The notes: a model not told the origin generated them from the sequence alone. Counted from the first letter of the stretch, positions 21,061 through 32,610 are shown. The stretch: DNA of 64,000 nt from Lolium rigidum (GCF_022539505.1 NC_061514.1:324119090-324183089), one strand, 5' to 3'. Translations and numbers: made by a program.

Positions 21061-23906
21061 CAATGATAGGGGCACCCTTGTATAAGGTTGCTCCTGTGAC
21101 AAAGATTTTAGTGGAGCCATCCAAGGCATTAAAGTCTCCTTTCTTGGTGAAACGGCAATCACTTTGTAGACCAGATGCAAAAATACTGGAGGATTTATAT
21201 CATGCTACTACCAGTAATACATCACCTATATGGCAGCGGTGAGTTTGATAGGTGTTATTTTAATATCTATTGGTTTTTTTACTTCATCTGTTGGCTCATA
21301 ATAGGGTTCCTTATTGCTCTTCCGTCTGGTATGGGTGTTATCTGTATAAGGGATGAAGATATTCAGAAATTAGTGAAGGTTAAAGAAAGCATGGACAGCA
21401 CTTGGTTAAATTTTGTTGTTAGCAACATGAGGAGACAGGATGCTCACGATTTTAGGAATACCAAGTGTCTGGGTTGGAGGCACTATGTTGATTCAGAATG
21501 GACGGAACAATCATTCAGTGCATCTCCAGATCCCGTGGATCTAAAAAATCTATTTTATCGTGGATCAATTCTGTATAATGCTTCACAATCACATATGGTA
21601 TGATCTTGTCCTCACTCTACCTAATAGAAAGCTAGGGTGAATAAATTAGTTGTGTTATAAAAATGTTCATATATATGCTAACAATCTGGTCTGTAAATTA
21701 GTCAAAGAATCAATGTTATGATAACCATTCGAGTTGTATGCATGTGAAACAGATTTATTGAAAATACAAGTTGAGCAGTGTTGTTTGTTTGTATCTAGGT
21801 ATTCATCCCAGTCTTTCATGACCAACATAATCAATGGACTTTGTACGCTTTCAACATGTGTGATCAGAAGCTCAGTATTCTGGATTCTCTACAAGATAAT
21901 ATCGAAGATGTTACTGACCCTGCAGAGCGTCACCAGAAAACAAGATGCAATGTTTGCGATGCACTTACCATAACCATGAACTTTGCAATTGATTTCCGTA
22001 GCTGGGAGTACCAGTTTCCCAGAGTACCTAAACAACAGGACAAGTATGTGTTTTTCATGAATTATTTTCATGGTTAAAAAAAGTGTTGCTAAGCGTTCGC
22101 TTAAGTGCTGAGCGATGGCAAAACGCTTCGCTTAGGCCCTAAGCGGCTACTTAAGCGCCGACAAGGCCCATTAGCGTAATTAGGGCATAAGAGACTCATG
22201 CTTATGCTCACGATTTCTTTCCTCCTACAGAACTGGCCCAGGGAGGCACATTATCAAACCCTAGTCCGCTAATCCAATCTGAGCTATTTATCATTTCTAA
22301 TCTGAGTCGTACATCTACATCTTTCATCTCTTTCTCCCACGTCTTCACTTTCACGCACACATGCACAGCAACAAAGATGGCACTACTGCCGTAGCCCCTT
22401 CTCTGCCTCCGCCGTCTCTCCTTCCTCGGAGCAACCACCACTCTCCTCTACTTCTCTGCTCCTGGATGCCCAGAATTGCTTCCCTGTTTTCTGTCTGTAC
22501 GGTTCCATACAAAACGCTTAAGCTTAATTCCACCGCTCGCTTAGCACTTAGTGCTTTTTTAACCTTGATTATTTGGATGTTCTCAAACTTGTCCAATTTC
22601 CTAATTTGTATGCTGTGGAACTTCAATTTTAACTTTAGGCCCCACACATACATGTGTCTTACTTTGTCTAGCCGTCAATGTAGGATTCACTTGCCATTAC
22701 ATCCTGCTCTTTTCTGGACATGTAGCAATAACCATATGCCAGGCAGAAGGTGGGCTAGAGGCATAATGTTATGTAGTATTTTGGTTCTATCTGGGATTAT
22801 GTTGATGTATGACAATTTTTGTTTTGTTAAACTGCTTTTGGTATAATAGGCATCAAATGAGTTTGAAGTCATGTGCTGGTTCATAGAAAACCATGCCAGT
22901 GGTATTCAACAATGAGATATCTTTATTGTTTCTTTGTTGTTGTTAAACATAGTTTTGGTTTGCCAAACAAGAAAATAACTTTTCCATAGCTACTTCTCAA
23001 CAACAGCGTACCACTATTTAGCAACCACATCTGGACCATATTTTTACAGTTTGGCTTAGCATGAAACAAATGTGAGATGGACATATTATGTAAAGGTTAG
23101 CTAGTTTCTTGAGTATCATGCACCTAAATTACAGAACTATAGATAATTTTAGGGCTCTTGCAGTTAAGGCAAGGGTGGAAAGAAGCAGGCGGTTGCCTAG
23201 GTGCATGGAACTCGCATTGGCCTTAGGTGGTGAGCCTATTCAGCGAGAAAAAGATGTTCTCCACCGCTGATCTGAGCCTGCACAATCACCCATTGCACAC
23301 CAAAATCAACTCTCTGAATGACATCGATTTTGAATCAGATGTAGGAATCTATATCATATTTTCTGAAGTATTGATTTTCAGCTATGTGTATGATTCTTAT
23401 CAGCATGGAAATGATCTCAAGTAGCTAGAATCACCATCCTTACAACTTTTGCTCACCTATGAAGCCGAACATGAAGAAGTTCAATGATCTTTGATGGAAA
23501 ACTGAGTTTGCGGACTTGTCATACTATGAACTATATATTTTCCTTTATATCTTGTGTAGTTGTGTGTAACATACTTTAGCTGACCCTATTTTCTCTCTGC
23601 ACTGGTAGCTGTGATAGTGGATTTTTCGTATTCAATTTCATGCGTTTGTGGGACGGCTATCAACTTGTTCGATGGTTTCCGACTGTAAGTGGTCACCGAC
23701 TCACAACCTTAATTTTTTTTTCCTTATTTTAGCCTACATATTGTAGATAACTGGATGTCATATGTTATTAGGAATCAAGGGAGCTGCGGAAGGATTTTCT
23801 AGCATATATACTCTCTTGCAAGGATAACAATGTATATCTGCTCAATGAAGTTTCTTTGAAGATTAAAGAACTTCCTGGTGAGATTTTCTGGAAGCTTTAT
23901 ATGTAA
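21061..23906 (+). pseudogene. Ulp1/C48 cysteine-protease-like gene, catalytically dead
   Basis: Exon-like segments: 21061-21238, 21305-21597, 21799-22043, 23609-23684 and 23772-23906 (TAA). The last four join in frame. The first pair do not: phase 2 meets an acceptor that needs phase 1. This suggests a frameshift or a missed junction. The peptide shows the C-terminal Ulp1 fold: VFIPV, QWTLYAFN, LSILDSL, then DSGFFVFNFMRLWDG. Active Ulp1 (SUMO-protease-like) enzymes have HW and DCG at those two places. Here His is Gln and Cys is Ser, so hydrolysis is not expected. Grass genomes hold many such copies, some carried by transposons. The upstream exons (18.9-20 kb) are duplicated and unclear. Confidence 0.65.
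22072..22564. mobile_element. MITE-like TIR element in an intron of the Ulp1-like gene
   Basis: The left end GGTTAAAAAAAGTGTTGCTA and the right end in reverse complement GGTTAAAAAAGCACTAAGTG form an imperfect TIR. It extends into GCTAAGCG and CGCTTAAG boxes repeated at both ends. The element is 493 bp. A short TTATTT occurs just outside each end, so the target duplication is uncertain. No coding capacity. Confidence 0.7.
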
Positions 23907-24285
23907 AATCGGCCGTAGGCCTTCCGCTCAAAAGATTTTCTGGAGGCTTGATATGTGTCTTTTTTCTCATACTGTGATAGACATACACATTGACACACAC
24001 ACTCTCAATACACTCACTATCATGACGCAGGTGAGTGTGCCCACTTGCGCACTCTGAATTCACTCGCAAATATAGGACAATATGATCGAGGACATACATT
24101 ATTGTACCACTGTACTTGCCTGTGAATACTGCTGGACTGAACCCCAAACCCCTGGATTCAGTTCTGCGTATATATTAATGGTTGATATGCCATTCTCAGG
24201 ATAAGTTATTTCTTACCTAGGTGGCAGGTGAAATATTTGTGCTAAATCAAGTAGTATCTTTACCAAGGAGAAGCGTTTTTTTTTT
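23907..24285. other. 3' flank of the Ulp1-like gene
   Basis: Contains a CACACACTCTC-rich stretch at about 23,990-24,030 and no recognisable exon. A poly(T) run at about 24,277-24,290 marks the approximate start of the LINE. Confidence 0.35.
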
Positions 24286-24511
24286 TTTTGAGAATTAGAG
24301 CTATACGCGGACGCCAGCCAGCTCGGAGTCTACCGTCCCATAAGCCTAATACATTTGGTAGCTAAAATCTTCGCCAACGTACTCTCCTTACGCCTGGCGC
24401 CCAAACTCGACGATCTAGTCAGCCACAATCAATCGCGGGCCGCAGCCTCTACGACTACTTTGTCCTAGTGAAGCAATCTGCACAGATCCTGCACCAGCTG
24501 GGAGCCCCGAG

Positions 24512-24816
24512 CAGATTACTTTGGGCTCTCCTATCACCACCAGAGCAGCGGGATGTCATGGCTTCTGGATGCACACGGCTCCAGATGGTCGCTCAGGATA
24601 TCTTGTGCCGGGCTGGCTGGCAGCATATTAGTCGACTAGAGGATGCTTAGTCGATTCATGTTGTTCTCCTTTTTTCGCTGGTTGATTCTTGTATCGACTT
24701 TACGCGATCCTTGAGATGTAATAAGTACTGAACAAAGACTACTGTTTTCTCAATAAAAGGCTGTGTGCATCACCACGATGCAGAAGCCGGGTTTTTCCCT
24801 TTTCAAAAAAAAAAAA
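24512..24816 (+). mobile_element. Nested 5'-truncated LINE 3' end
   Basis: A 305-bp insert ends in a 13-base A run. It is bounded by a perfect 16-bp direct repeat AGCTGGGAGCCCCGAG at 24496-24511 and 24817-24832. The interior has AATAAAAGGCTGTGTGC before the tail. It is a different LINE family from its host and from the 2,830 and 6,659 elements. Confidence 0.9.
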
Positions 24817-25153
24817 AGCTGGGAGCCCCGAGAGTCTTGCTCAAGATCGACCTTTCCCGAGCTTTCGACAACATATTGTGGCCATTCCTCTTTGAGGTTC
24901 TGCGCCAATATGGCTTCAGTGACAGGTTCTTGGAATGGTTGGCCATCCTGCTCTCGTCGGCAAGTACACGCACACTCATCAATGGCGAGCCAGGACCACC
25001 AATCTGGCATTGACGAGGCCTACAGTAGGGCAACCCACTATCCTCACAGTTTTGTGCTCGCTGTGGACGTGCTTAGCCGGCTGATCAGAAGAGCCACGGA
25101 AATGGGCATCCAGCAGCAGCTCCACCCCAGGCTCTCAATTCCGGTGATATCCC

Positions 25154-25442
25154 TGTTAAGCTTCATGCACTAGCCAACACAGCCAAAAGTCACTTTAACA
25201 CCCCCACTCATGTGTTACGGGAAAGACAAGTCAACACGTGTTGTGACTCAGAGGTATCGCTCAAGAGGCCAATACGTCAACACCGAGGGGGTAACAACAA
25301 TTTTAGGATAAATTGTGAAAGCCAGGAATCGAACTCGCGACCTTAGGTTCTGGTACCATGTTAAGCTTCATGCACTAGCCAACACAACCAAACGTTCAAC
25401 CTGATGGAAAGGGCTAGTGCAATCCACTTATACACTTCAACA
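25154..25442 (-). mobile_element. TRIM (miniature LTR retrotransposon), 289 bp, reverse orientation
   Basis: Read on the minus strand: 5' LTR 25442-25359 (84 bp, TGTTGAAG...CTTAACA), PBS TGGTACCAGAACC (25358-25346), a T-arm-like GAGTTCGATTCCTGG, a polypurine tract GAGTGGGGG (25209-25201) and a 3' LTR 25200-25154 (47 bp, internally deleted). The target duplication ATCCC is at 25149-25153 and 25443-25447. The two LTRs share a 34-bp core, TGTTGGCTAGTGCATGAAGC and following bases. No coding capacity. Size and layout match the SMART class of very small LTR elements described in grasses. A tRNA-derived SINE is the alternative but would not explain TG...CA repeats and a 5-bp duplication. Confidence 0.8.
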
Positions 25443-26969
25443 ATCCCTATATGCTGATGACATCATGCTATTCTGCCACCCAAGTACAGACGGCGTCGCA
25501 GCGGTGAAGAGCATCTTGCAGCTTTTTGGCGTCGCATCATCCTTCGGGTAAACTTCACGAAGAGTTCTGCAACTCTAGTTCATTGCGACCTGGAAGAGAC
25601 CATGCCCATCAACGCACAGCTTGGATGCCCAATTGTGGAGTTCCCCATCAGATACTTGGGCATCCCGCTCACTGTATGGCTGCACAGCTGCAGCCGGTTG
25701 TCGACAGCCGGTTGTCGACAGCATCTCCGATGATCAAGCTGGTCAAATCTATGCTGGGAGCAATCCCCGTGCACCAGCTGCTGGTATACACACCGCCAAA
25801 GAAATGTCTGAAGCAAATCGAGAAGATCCAAAGGGGATTCTTATGGGCAGCTCGTGCTGATGCCAATGGAGGCCACTGCCACATGAACTGGCGTCGTGGT
25901 TGCCGTCCCATCTCACATGGAGGCCTTGGCGTCGATGACCTGGAACGTCAAGGGCTTGCCCTTCGTTGGAGGTGGCTCTGGCTCTCTAGCACCGATGCCA
26001 CCCGAGCTTGGAGTGGGCTGGACTTGCAGTTCTTTGTTCATGAACGCGACCTGTTCCGCGCCTCAACCACCATGATCATCGGAGACGGCACGAAGGCTCT
26101 GTTCTGGGATTATTCATGGATCGAGGGCCGGTCTGTGCATGAGATTGTACCACAGCTCTATGCCTGCATCCCCAAGAGGCGGCGCAAAATCAGAACAGTT
26201 TCTGGTGGCCTACATGGCAACAGCTGGGCATGTGACATTCATGGGGTTTTAGGCATACATGAGATAGGACAGCTGCAGCTTTGGCAACTGGTACATGAAG
26301 CCCACCTTCGGGAGGAGCCAGATCGCCTGCAATTGAGATGGACAGCTGACGTCACATACAAGGCCAAGTCTTGCTACCTCTCCACCTTCCATGGATCCAT
26401 GACCTGCTTCTCTTGGAAGCTCATCTGGAAATGTGGGCGCCGCAGCAGGTAAAATTCTTCCATTGGCTTGCAAGTCAAGACAGATGCTGGACCGCCGACC
26501 GCTTTGCACGGCGAGGCTTGCAACATCACCCACGCTGCCCACTTTGTGACCAGGAGCCTGAGACCATGCGACACCTACTACTGGAGTGTTCATTCTTTCG
26601 GGAAACCTGGCACGAGGTCCTGGTCTGGCTCAGGATGCCGACGAGAGCGCCAAACCAGGAGGCCTCGTTGATGGCCTGGTGGCAGCAGGCAAAGTTGGAC
26701 ATGCAAGGGCCATCCGCTGCCCTGCTCATGCCATGGATGATCTGGAAGAAGCGGAATGAATGCATCTTCGAGGCCAGGATCAAAGACGAAGCCGCCCTTT
26801 GGCAAGATCTGGGCGCCAAAGGGCTACGAGTAATCTTACCAACGAACTGGGATGTCCACTAATTAACCCACAATTCTGATGTACCATGCCTCCTAGGAGG
26901 ATTGTAAACTCTTATCTATTCAACAGAATGAAACGCAAAAGTCTTTTGCGTTTTCACGAAAAAAAAACA

Positions 26970-27480
26970 GCGGCAGGAGCTACTCCAAACCACGAATTAC
27001 ATATTTTATTCTCGCAACCTAACTTTGCTAAAACATGTGCAACTTCATTCGCTGATCTCCGCACTGCATGCACCAAAGAATCGCCAAAGCCCCTTAGTAG
27101 GTTTTTCATTTCCACGACCAATGGCCCATGAAAGGGCCTGTCCTGATCAACCTTCTGAACCTTAGCTGCCACTCCGACACTGTCCGTCTCCAGCACCAAT
27201 CTCTGAACCTCTACCTCCTGCACTAACCTGAGACCCCTTCGACAAGCTAGAAGCTCTGCCCCTTACGCATCACCAACATGGGGAAAAAACTGGCGTGCTT
27301 CGCACTGGAAGTCGCCATGATGGTCTCTGATGATCACACAGCCCCCTCCATTATCATCTGCAGTTCTAAATGCCCCGTCAACGTTTACCTTGATCAAGTC
27401 CTCCGCTGGTGGTTGCCAGTGCTCCACCGGTTTTGCAGCTGGGACTGTAGCAGGTTTCTGCAGGTTACACCATTATTCAA
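26970..27480 (-). pseudogene. LINE-type RNase H (RVT_3) fragment with a nonsense codon
   Basis: The minus-strand frame reads HWQPPAEDLIKVNVDGAF, GGGCVIIRDHHGDF, GAELLACRRGLRL, LVLETDSVGV and RRSANEVAHVLAKL: the plant RNase H domain with D, E, D catalytic positions. A TAA at 27265-27263 interrupts it just before the Glu motif, and the usual Asp near the C-terminus reads Asn. It abuts the 3' tail of the neighbouring LINE in the opposite direction, so it comes from a different element or a domesticated fragment. Confidence 0.75.
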
Positions 27481-28513
27481 CAGCAAAAATTGTTCTAAAT
27501 GCCCCTGGGTGCACCTGCATCTGATGGATGGTAAAATGAAAAACAAATTGAAAGATTTACTATGTAAACATTGAGTCTCTAGCATTTTTGTAAAGTTGCG
27601 TGAACAAAGAAACATTTCTATGTCCTACGAAAAGTAAAAAATAATGCTGTAGAAATACAAAACTTATTTTTTTTACGGGTGTCAAACCAATGTTTTACAT
27701 GAAAATTTTCAAATACACTATGGACTTGAGTATTTCCATATGTATTTTAAAAAAAGAAAGAAACTGAAACTGGGAAATAGTTTGTTTTTTTGTCAGGAGC
27801 AAGGTGCTCCTGGCTGCAGCATGGAATGGCCTTATTGCCCCCCTTGTCATATTGTCAGCAAGTGCCATTCGATAAAAGCTCTAAATTTGGGGTGACATTC
27901 AAATAAAAAGGGGGATCTCAATGGTGGTAGCAATAACTAGTCCCAAGTTTCCCTAGTGGTTGTCACAAACACATGACAAGTGTTGAAGTGTAAGTGCATT
28001 GCCCACCTTTCTCCATCAGTTTAAGCTTTTGGCTCCCAAGTGAACCTACACTCAGGATGAACAGTAAAATGTGTAAAGAATAAAATGTCAAAACATTCCT
28101 ATAAAATATTATGCATGTGCATATTTGAGCCTTTATCATGCAAATTTTCATGTCGAAAGAAGCAATTCCATGTTCTGGACAAAAGCACATTTTAATTTTC
28201 TTAAAAGGTAAAAAACTCTCCTTTTTTAATTATGATGTAATAAATATCTTTTTGCGTGAACTTACAAGACTCCAACGTTGACATCTGTGATATTTTTAAA
28301 AACTTGATAACTCAATTGGTTTTTACTCGGGAGCAGGTGTTCCTGGGTGCAACTTTAAATTGCTGGTTATCATGGTGCATATGTTTGTATTTCATACTTC
28401 TATGTATGCTTTCTCTGCCATTTACTATTTTCTCAAGTGAACGAGTTGTCTTTAATCCCATCCGTCGATTATTATATCGATTGACTGAACTGTGTATGTG
28501 ACTCTTTTTCTCA
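27481..28513. other. Upstream region of the ankyrin gene
   Basis: AT-rich. A 3' acceptor (TTTTTCTCAG) at 28,504-28,513 directly precedes the first coding ATG, implying an upstream non-coding exon that could not be placed. CAGGAGCAAGGTGCTCCTGG at about 27,795 and GGGAGCAGGTGTTCCTGGGTG at about 28,329 are similar short boxes of unknown meaning. Confidence 0.35.
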
Positions 28514-28519
28514 GGAGAG

Positions 28520-31500
28520 ATGATGGATTGCATATTGCAAGAGGTTGGGAGGGATGATGCTAGACTTAGTACTGGAAATCAGGGAGAGCATGGCGGTGTT
28601 GGTCCATCAAATAATGCACCATCTGATCATGCAATTAACATTGTCGCAGAGCCAGAGGTATCTACAGAAAACTCCATAACGCTAGATAATGCTCATTCGA
28701 GTTCCAGTAGAGAAGCGTCTGCAGTGTCGAGTGCTCCTGATCCTACATTAGCATCCTCCGATTTTCTCAGTACATGGCAGCGAGTCACCTCTGATGGGGA
28801 CGGGTTGCTCCATATTGCTGCAAGGTTTGAAAATTATAAACTAGTGAATGACATCTTGTTGAACCATAAAGACCTAGCAAAGGTGCTCTTGTTAGCAGTG
28901 AATAACAGAGGAGAGACACCACTCCACTGTGCGGCTGCTGGAGGGAGTGAGAAAATGGTGACACTTTTTTTGGGGTATGAGTCTGAAAGGGATACAGATG
29001 AAGTTATTGCCAAGCTTATGAGGGCCCAAAATCTCAAAGGAGAGACATGCTTACACGAGGCAGTGCGCCATGGAAATGAAGACATTGTAAACATACTGAT
29101 TTTAAAGGCCCCCCTAGTGGTGCAGATGGTGGACAATGAGAGTGTATCTCCACTATATTTGGCTACCACTTTACGAAGGACTAAGATCGTTTCTATCCTC
29201 ACAGAAAGGCCATACAATGCGGCATCCTGTGCAGGCCCTGCAGGAAAAACAGCATTGCACGCTGCCGTGGTTCTCCTAGACAAAGGTATGCATGTTAATT
29301 ATTGGCAATTTTACTTCCCTCCACTTTTTTCTAGTGCATTCAGTAGTGTTGTTTTCTTTTTAGTTTGCCTCGTCTCATTAATTACGAAGAAAGTTGTCCA
29401 GTTAATTGGAGAAAATATAGATGAAAACCAGAACTACAACAAGCAAATCACCCTTATCAACAAGGGATGACAGCAAATGCAAACACAAGCTCGACAATTT
29501 CCTTCTGGCATTACTCCTGTCGACAGCGTCCATAGGCGTCAGCATTGTCACCCATTGGTGCGGTGACCCTCTGACTCTGACTGCGGAGATTGTGGAAAAC
29601 AGCCAACATGCAGAACAACATAGCATCCGTTTAGGCTGTCAACGAGGCATGCTTGAGCAAATAGAGCTAGGCTCGGCTCGAGCTGGACTTGCACTACTAG
29701 CCAATGGGAGAGCTCGAGCTCGGCTCACGAGCTTAGGGACATGCTTGGGTTCGACTCGTCGAATGTTTACGAGCTCATAAAAGCTCGGTAGTTATTAATC
29801 AGTATAATATTAATAATTTATTTATCCAGCGCCTGATCGGCAGTACAAGAAGCCAAAATTCTGTTGTCGTGAACAGCCCTGATGAGCCCTCTTTTATAGC
29901 AGTAGTTTCAGCTATTTTCTCCATCTGCCGTCGAGGTGGGACTAAAGCAGTGCACGCCATGTTTTGCTGCAGAGCACATATACTAGTGATGGGCCAATGG
30001 GCTGTACCAGGCTGCCTAATATTTCGTTGTCTCAAGACATGGGCTCGTTTTTTTGTTTGTGAGAAGAGAATGGGTATGTGAGTTGCCAGTGTTATGTTAG
30101 TTGGACTGCGAGAAAGGAAGAATGACAATGGCATAATATTACGCAAATAAATATCGGCCACCTAGTAAATTTGTTCGTAACGGGCTTTTACCTGATCTAA
30201 GAAAAACTAACAAGCTTTGACGAAATGTTCGAGCTCATCCAGCTCGCGAGCCTGAGATAGGGTTTGAGCTCGGCTTGTCTAGCCCTTGAGCCGAACTCGA
30301 GTCGAGCCAATAGAGAATCAAACTCTCTAACAGTTTGTCGAGCTCAAATATTTTTGACAGCCCTACATCCGTTCTAAGCCTATGCAACCAAAACCTCCAC
30401 AACCGCTTGCATCTGTAGCACTTTCCAAACAAAACGATGTCCATAACGCATGCAACCTGCAGCTCTGACCTCGAAACCTTAGGACATGCCGCCGCAAGCC
30501 TCTGAAGAATAGCCGATGGATGTCGCTCACCAATAATGAAGGTGGAAGTGGAATTACGTCCCCGGTGCCCTAGGAGATCAGACTTCACAGCAACTTGCTT
30601 CTCCAAAGCACATAAAAAATTGCCTGCCACGCCAAGCTCAGAACCATGGCTAGTGCAGATCCACACATTCAAAGTAATAAAACATCCTTTATCGAAAAAA
30701 AGTGCAGATCCACACCGACGTCAAAGCCGACCAACACGAAGCGTCACCACTCTTGCGGAAACCTGCGGAGGCTGCCTAGCCAAGCAAAAGGCAGCCCATG
30801 GCCTGTAGCCACGCCTGCGGTAAATGCGCAGCCGGGATCAACAATTTCCTGCTTGTGGCCTCGTTGCAGAGGTCATGGCTTTTTGTTTTTTTTTGTTCAA
30901 AATTTTCAAGTTTAAAAAACTCAGGATGGACTGTTCATGTTCATGGACATAGGTTTATATTAAACTTTCACCACATCACCGATCAATAAAGTTGAGAGAA
31001 TTGTATGGACCCCAATATTTGTAAAAGGTTTTCTCTGCTTTTCTTATTTGCAATTTAAAATTCGATGACCGAATTCTAATCAACCAAAAGATGCTTAATC
31101 TTGTTAATGATAATTGCAGGGCTGATTAAGACTCTCTTGGATTGGAATGCAAGTCTTACATCACAGAGAGATGAATCTGGGAGCACCCCTCTGCATTTTT
31201 TGGCATCACTCTACTTGAAACGTAGGGAAAATAACATTTTGGAATTCTTCTGCATGTTTCTGGGTAAAGACCCACTTTTTTTGGCAGACTCAGGTATCGT
31301 AGAACTTATTATGGATAAAGACCCACTTTCTCCCCTGTACGCGGACTCTACAGGATCACTCCCCATACACATCGCTGCTGCACATGGTAGACTCCTTACA
31401 GTAATAAAGTTGCTTAAAGAGTGTCCGTACTGCGACTCATCACGCAATGCTTCCGGCCAGACATTTCTTCATGTTGCAGTCGAGAAGAAAAAGCCTGAGA

Positions 31501-32610
31501 TAGTACGTTATGTTTGTAAACAAAAGAAAATTAAAAGAATTCTAAACGCGATGGATCAAAATGGGAATACAGCCCTTCATCTGGCCGTACTTAATGCAAG
31601 TGAGGATGTGGTAAATAATTCTCATGAGGCTGCCGTAAATAATGCAAGTGAGAAAATTTTCTGCACTTTAATGCGGAACAGTGATGTTGACCTCAATTTT
31701 GCTAACAAGGAGGGGCACACACCTCTTGATCTGGCATTCTTGAGCCTTCACCCAAAAGTGATCTCCATGAAGGTATGTTATTATCACTAGGCTGTTTGGC
31801 TGGTCGCTAGTATACTGAAGTAGAGTAGTATTCATTAATACTGGCCCTCTCTTTTTTCTTTAACCTGTACACACATTTGACCAGGGGCTTCGGGAATGGA
31901 TATTTTTTGACTTGTTACACGGAAAAGGTGATTTTGGTGTCTGTAGTTGGGACCGCCTGGCTGGAAATGTCGTTGAACCAGACTGGGAGAAGGAATCGGA
32001 AAGAGTGGGAAAGTCAGCGTCTATGCTGGCCGTGTGCGCCGTACTTATTCTGAATGCAGCACTCTTGGCGCCCTTCAACGTGCTCAAGCAGATGGACACA
32101 AGCACGACCTTTAATGTGTTTGCTTTCCAGACATTTGTGGTTTCCGACTCCATCGCGTTTGTTTGCTCTGTAGCGGCCACGTTTTTCTGTGCGCGTGCTG
32201 GTTTTGCCATGTCAAATGGGTGGGCGCGCCTGAAAAACCTGATTACTGGGACATTTGCCCTTGGTATTGCAGCCCTGGCGTTGATCATCACTGTGGCTCT
32301 AGCACTCTTCCTTGTGTTACCTGGGGGTACTGGGTTTACGCCCATTATTATTGCAGGCGCGGTTTTTTTTCTCCACATGTTCTTGAGCTTCGTGGGATCC
32401 TGGATGAAATCCACCTATGGTCATCTGAGAGCTATATGGGCCCGAGCTGGTACTCTACGACTGATCTGCATCCTGCTGTTTCAGCGCAGTGCTATACTGC
32501 CAGTGTGGGTAGTTCCTTCGGGATCGACTAGTTTGATATGGTCAGTAGCATTTGTTGTCGCTACATTTGGCATAACAATCTCGGTTAACAAATTTGGTGG
32601 TGGGCCGTAA
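28520..32610 (+). CDS. Ankyrin-repeat membrane protein with PGG-like C-terminal domain
   Basis: Coding exons 28520-29285, 31120-31772 and 31885-32610 join in phases 1 and 0 to give 714 residues. The N-terminal ~90 residues are Ser/Asn-rich. Ankyrin repeats follow: DGLLHIAARFENYKLV, RGETPLHCAAAGGSEKMV, GETCLHEAVRHGNEDIV, GKTALHAAV, GSTPLHFLASL, GSLPIHIAAAHGRLL, GQTFLHVAVEKKKPEIV, GNTALHLAVLN and GHTPLDLA. The last exon has four or more hydrophobic segments including FQTFVVSDSIAFVCSVAATF, as in plant PGG/ACD6-like proteins, which act at the plasma membrane in defence and salt responses. The canonical PGG tripeptide is absent (APFNVLKQ instead). An in-frame ATG pair starts at 28520. The 1.8-kb intron 1 holds an hAT element and a LINE scrap. 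Confidence 0.88.
29632..30365. mobile_element. Non-autonomous hAT element in intron 1 of the ankyrin gene
   Basis: Ends are TAGGCTGTCAA and, in reverse complement, TAGGGCTGTCAAAAATATT, with a perfect 8-bp target duplication CATCCGTT at 29624-29631 and 30366-30373. Subterminal GAGCTCG/CTCGAGC motifs recur at both ends, as usual for hAT binding sites. The 734-bp interior has no transposase. Confidence 0.88.
30374..30800 (-). other. Unidentified minus-strand open frame around the hAT insertion
   Basis: Minus-strand frames on both sides of the hAT element are continuous once the insertion is ignored. They include NSTSTFIIGERHPSAILQ and CKRLWRFWLHRLR on the right side, and RSQSQRVTAPMGDNADAYG on the left (about 29,490-29,623). 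I do not recognise the family. It is probably an older element relic that was hit by the hAT and by a LINE scrap. Confidence 0.3.
30652..30714 (+). mobile_element. Ultra-short (35-bp) LINE 3'-end insertion
   Basis: The insert 30666-30700 reads CATTCAAAG through TAATAAAACATCCTTTATCG to an A run. It is flanked by perfect 14-bp direct repeats AGTGCAGATCCACA at 30652-30665 and 30701-30714. The terminal CCTTTATCGAAAAAA matches the LINE family tails at 3,020 and 7,990. Confidence 0.8.

Larger units (their letters stand above)
24286..26968 (+). mobile_element. 5'-truncated LINE (L1-like), reverse transcriptase to 3' end, degenerate
   Basis: Reading frames, broken by shifts and insertions, show reverse transcriptase blocks GVYRPISLIHLVAKIFANVL, LLKIDLSRAFDN, YADDIMLF and FPIRYLGIPLT. 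They are followed by the zf-RVT region (FHWLASQDRCWTADRFARRG, CPLCDQEPETMRHLLLEC). The 3' UTR ends TTTTCACGAAAAAAAAA. The endonuclease end is missing. Two later insertions (24512-24816 and 25154-25442) lie inside it. Removing them rejoins LGAPR to VLLKID and places VIS directly before the YADD box. The element is dead. Confidence 0.88.

Noticed and set aside
22208..22846. Frames of 80-160 codons in the Ulp1-like intron
   Set aside because: They cross the TIR element boundaries and show no domain; the element itself is non-coding.
25154..25442. tRNA gene or tRNA-derived SINE
   Set aside because: A T-arm-like box exists, but no complete cloverleaf, no A-tail, and 5-bp target duplication with TG...CA repeats fit a TRIM better.
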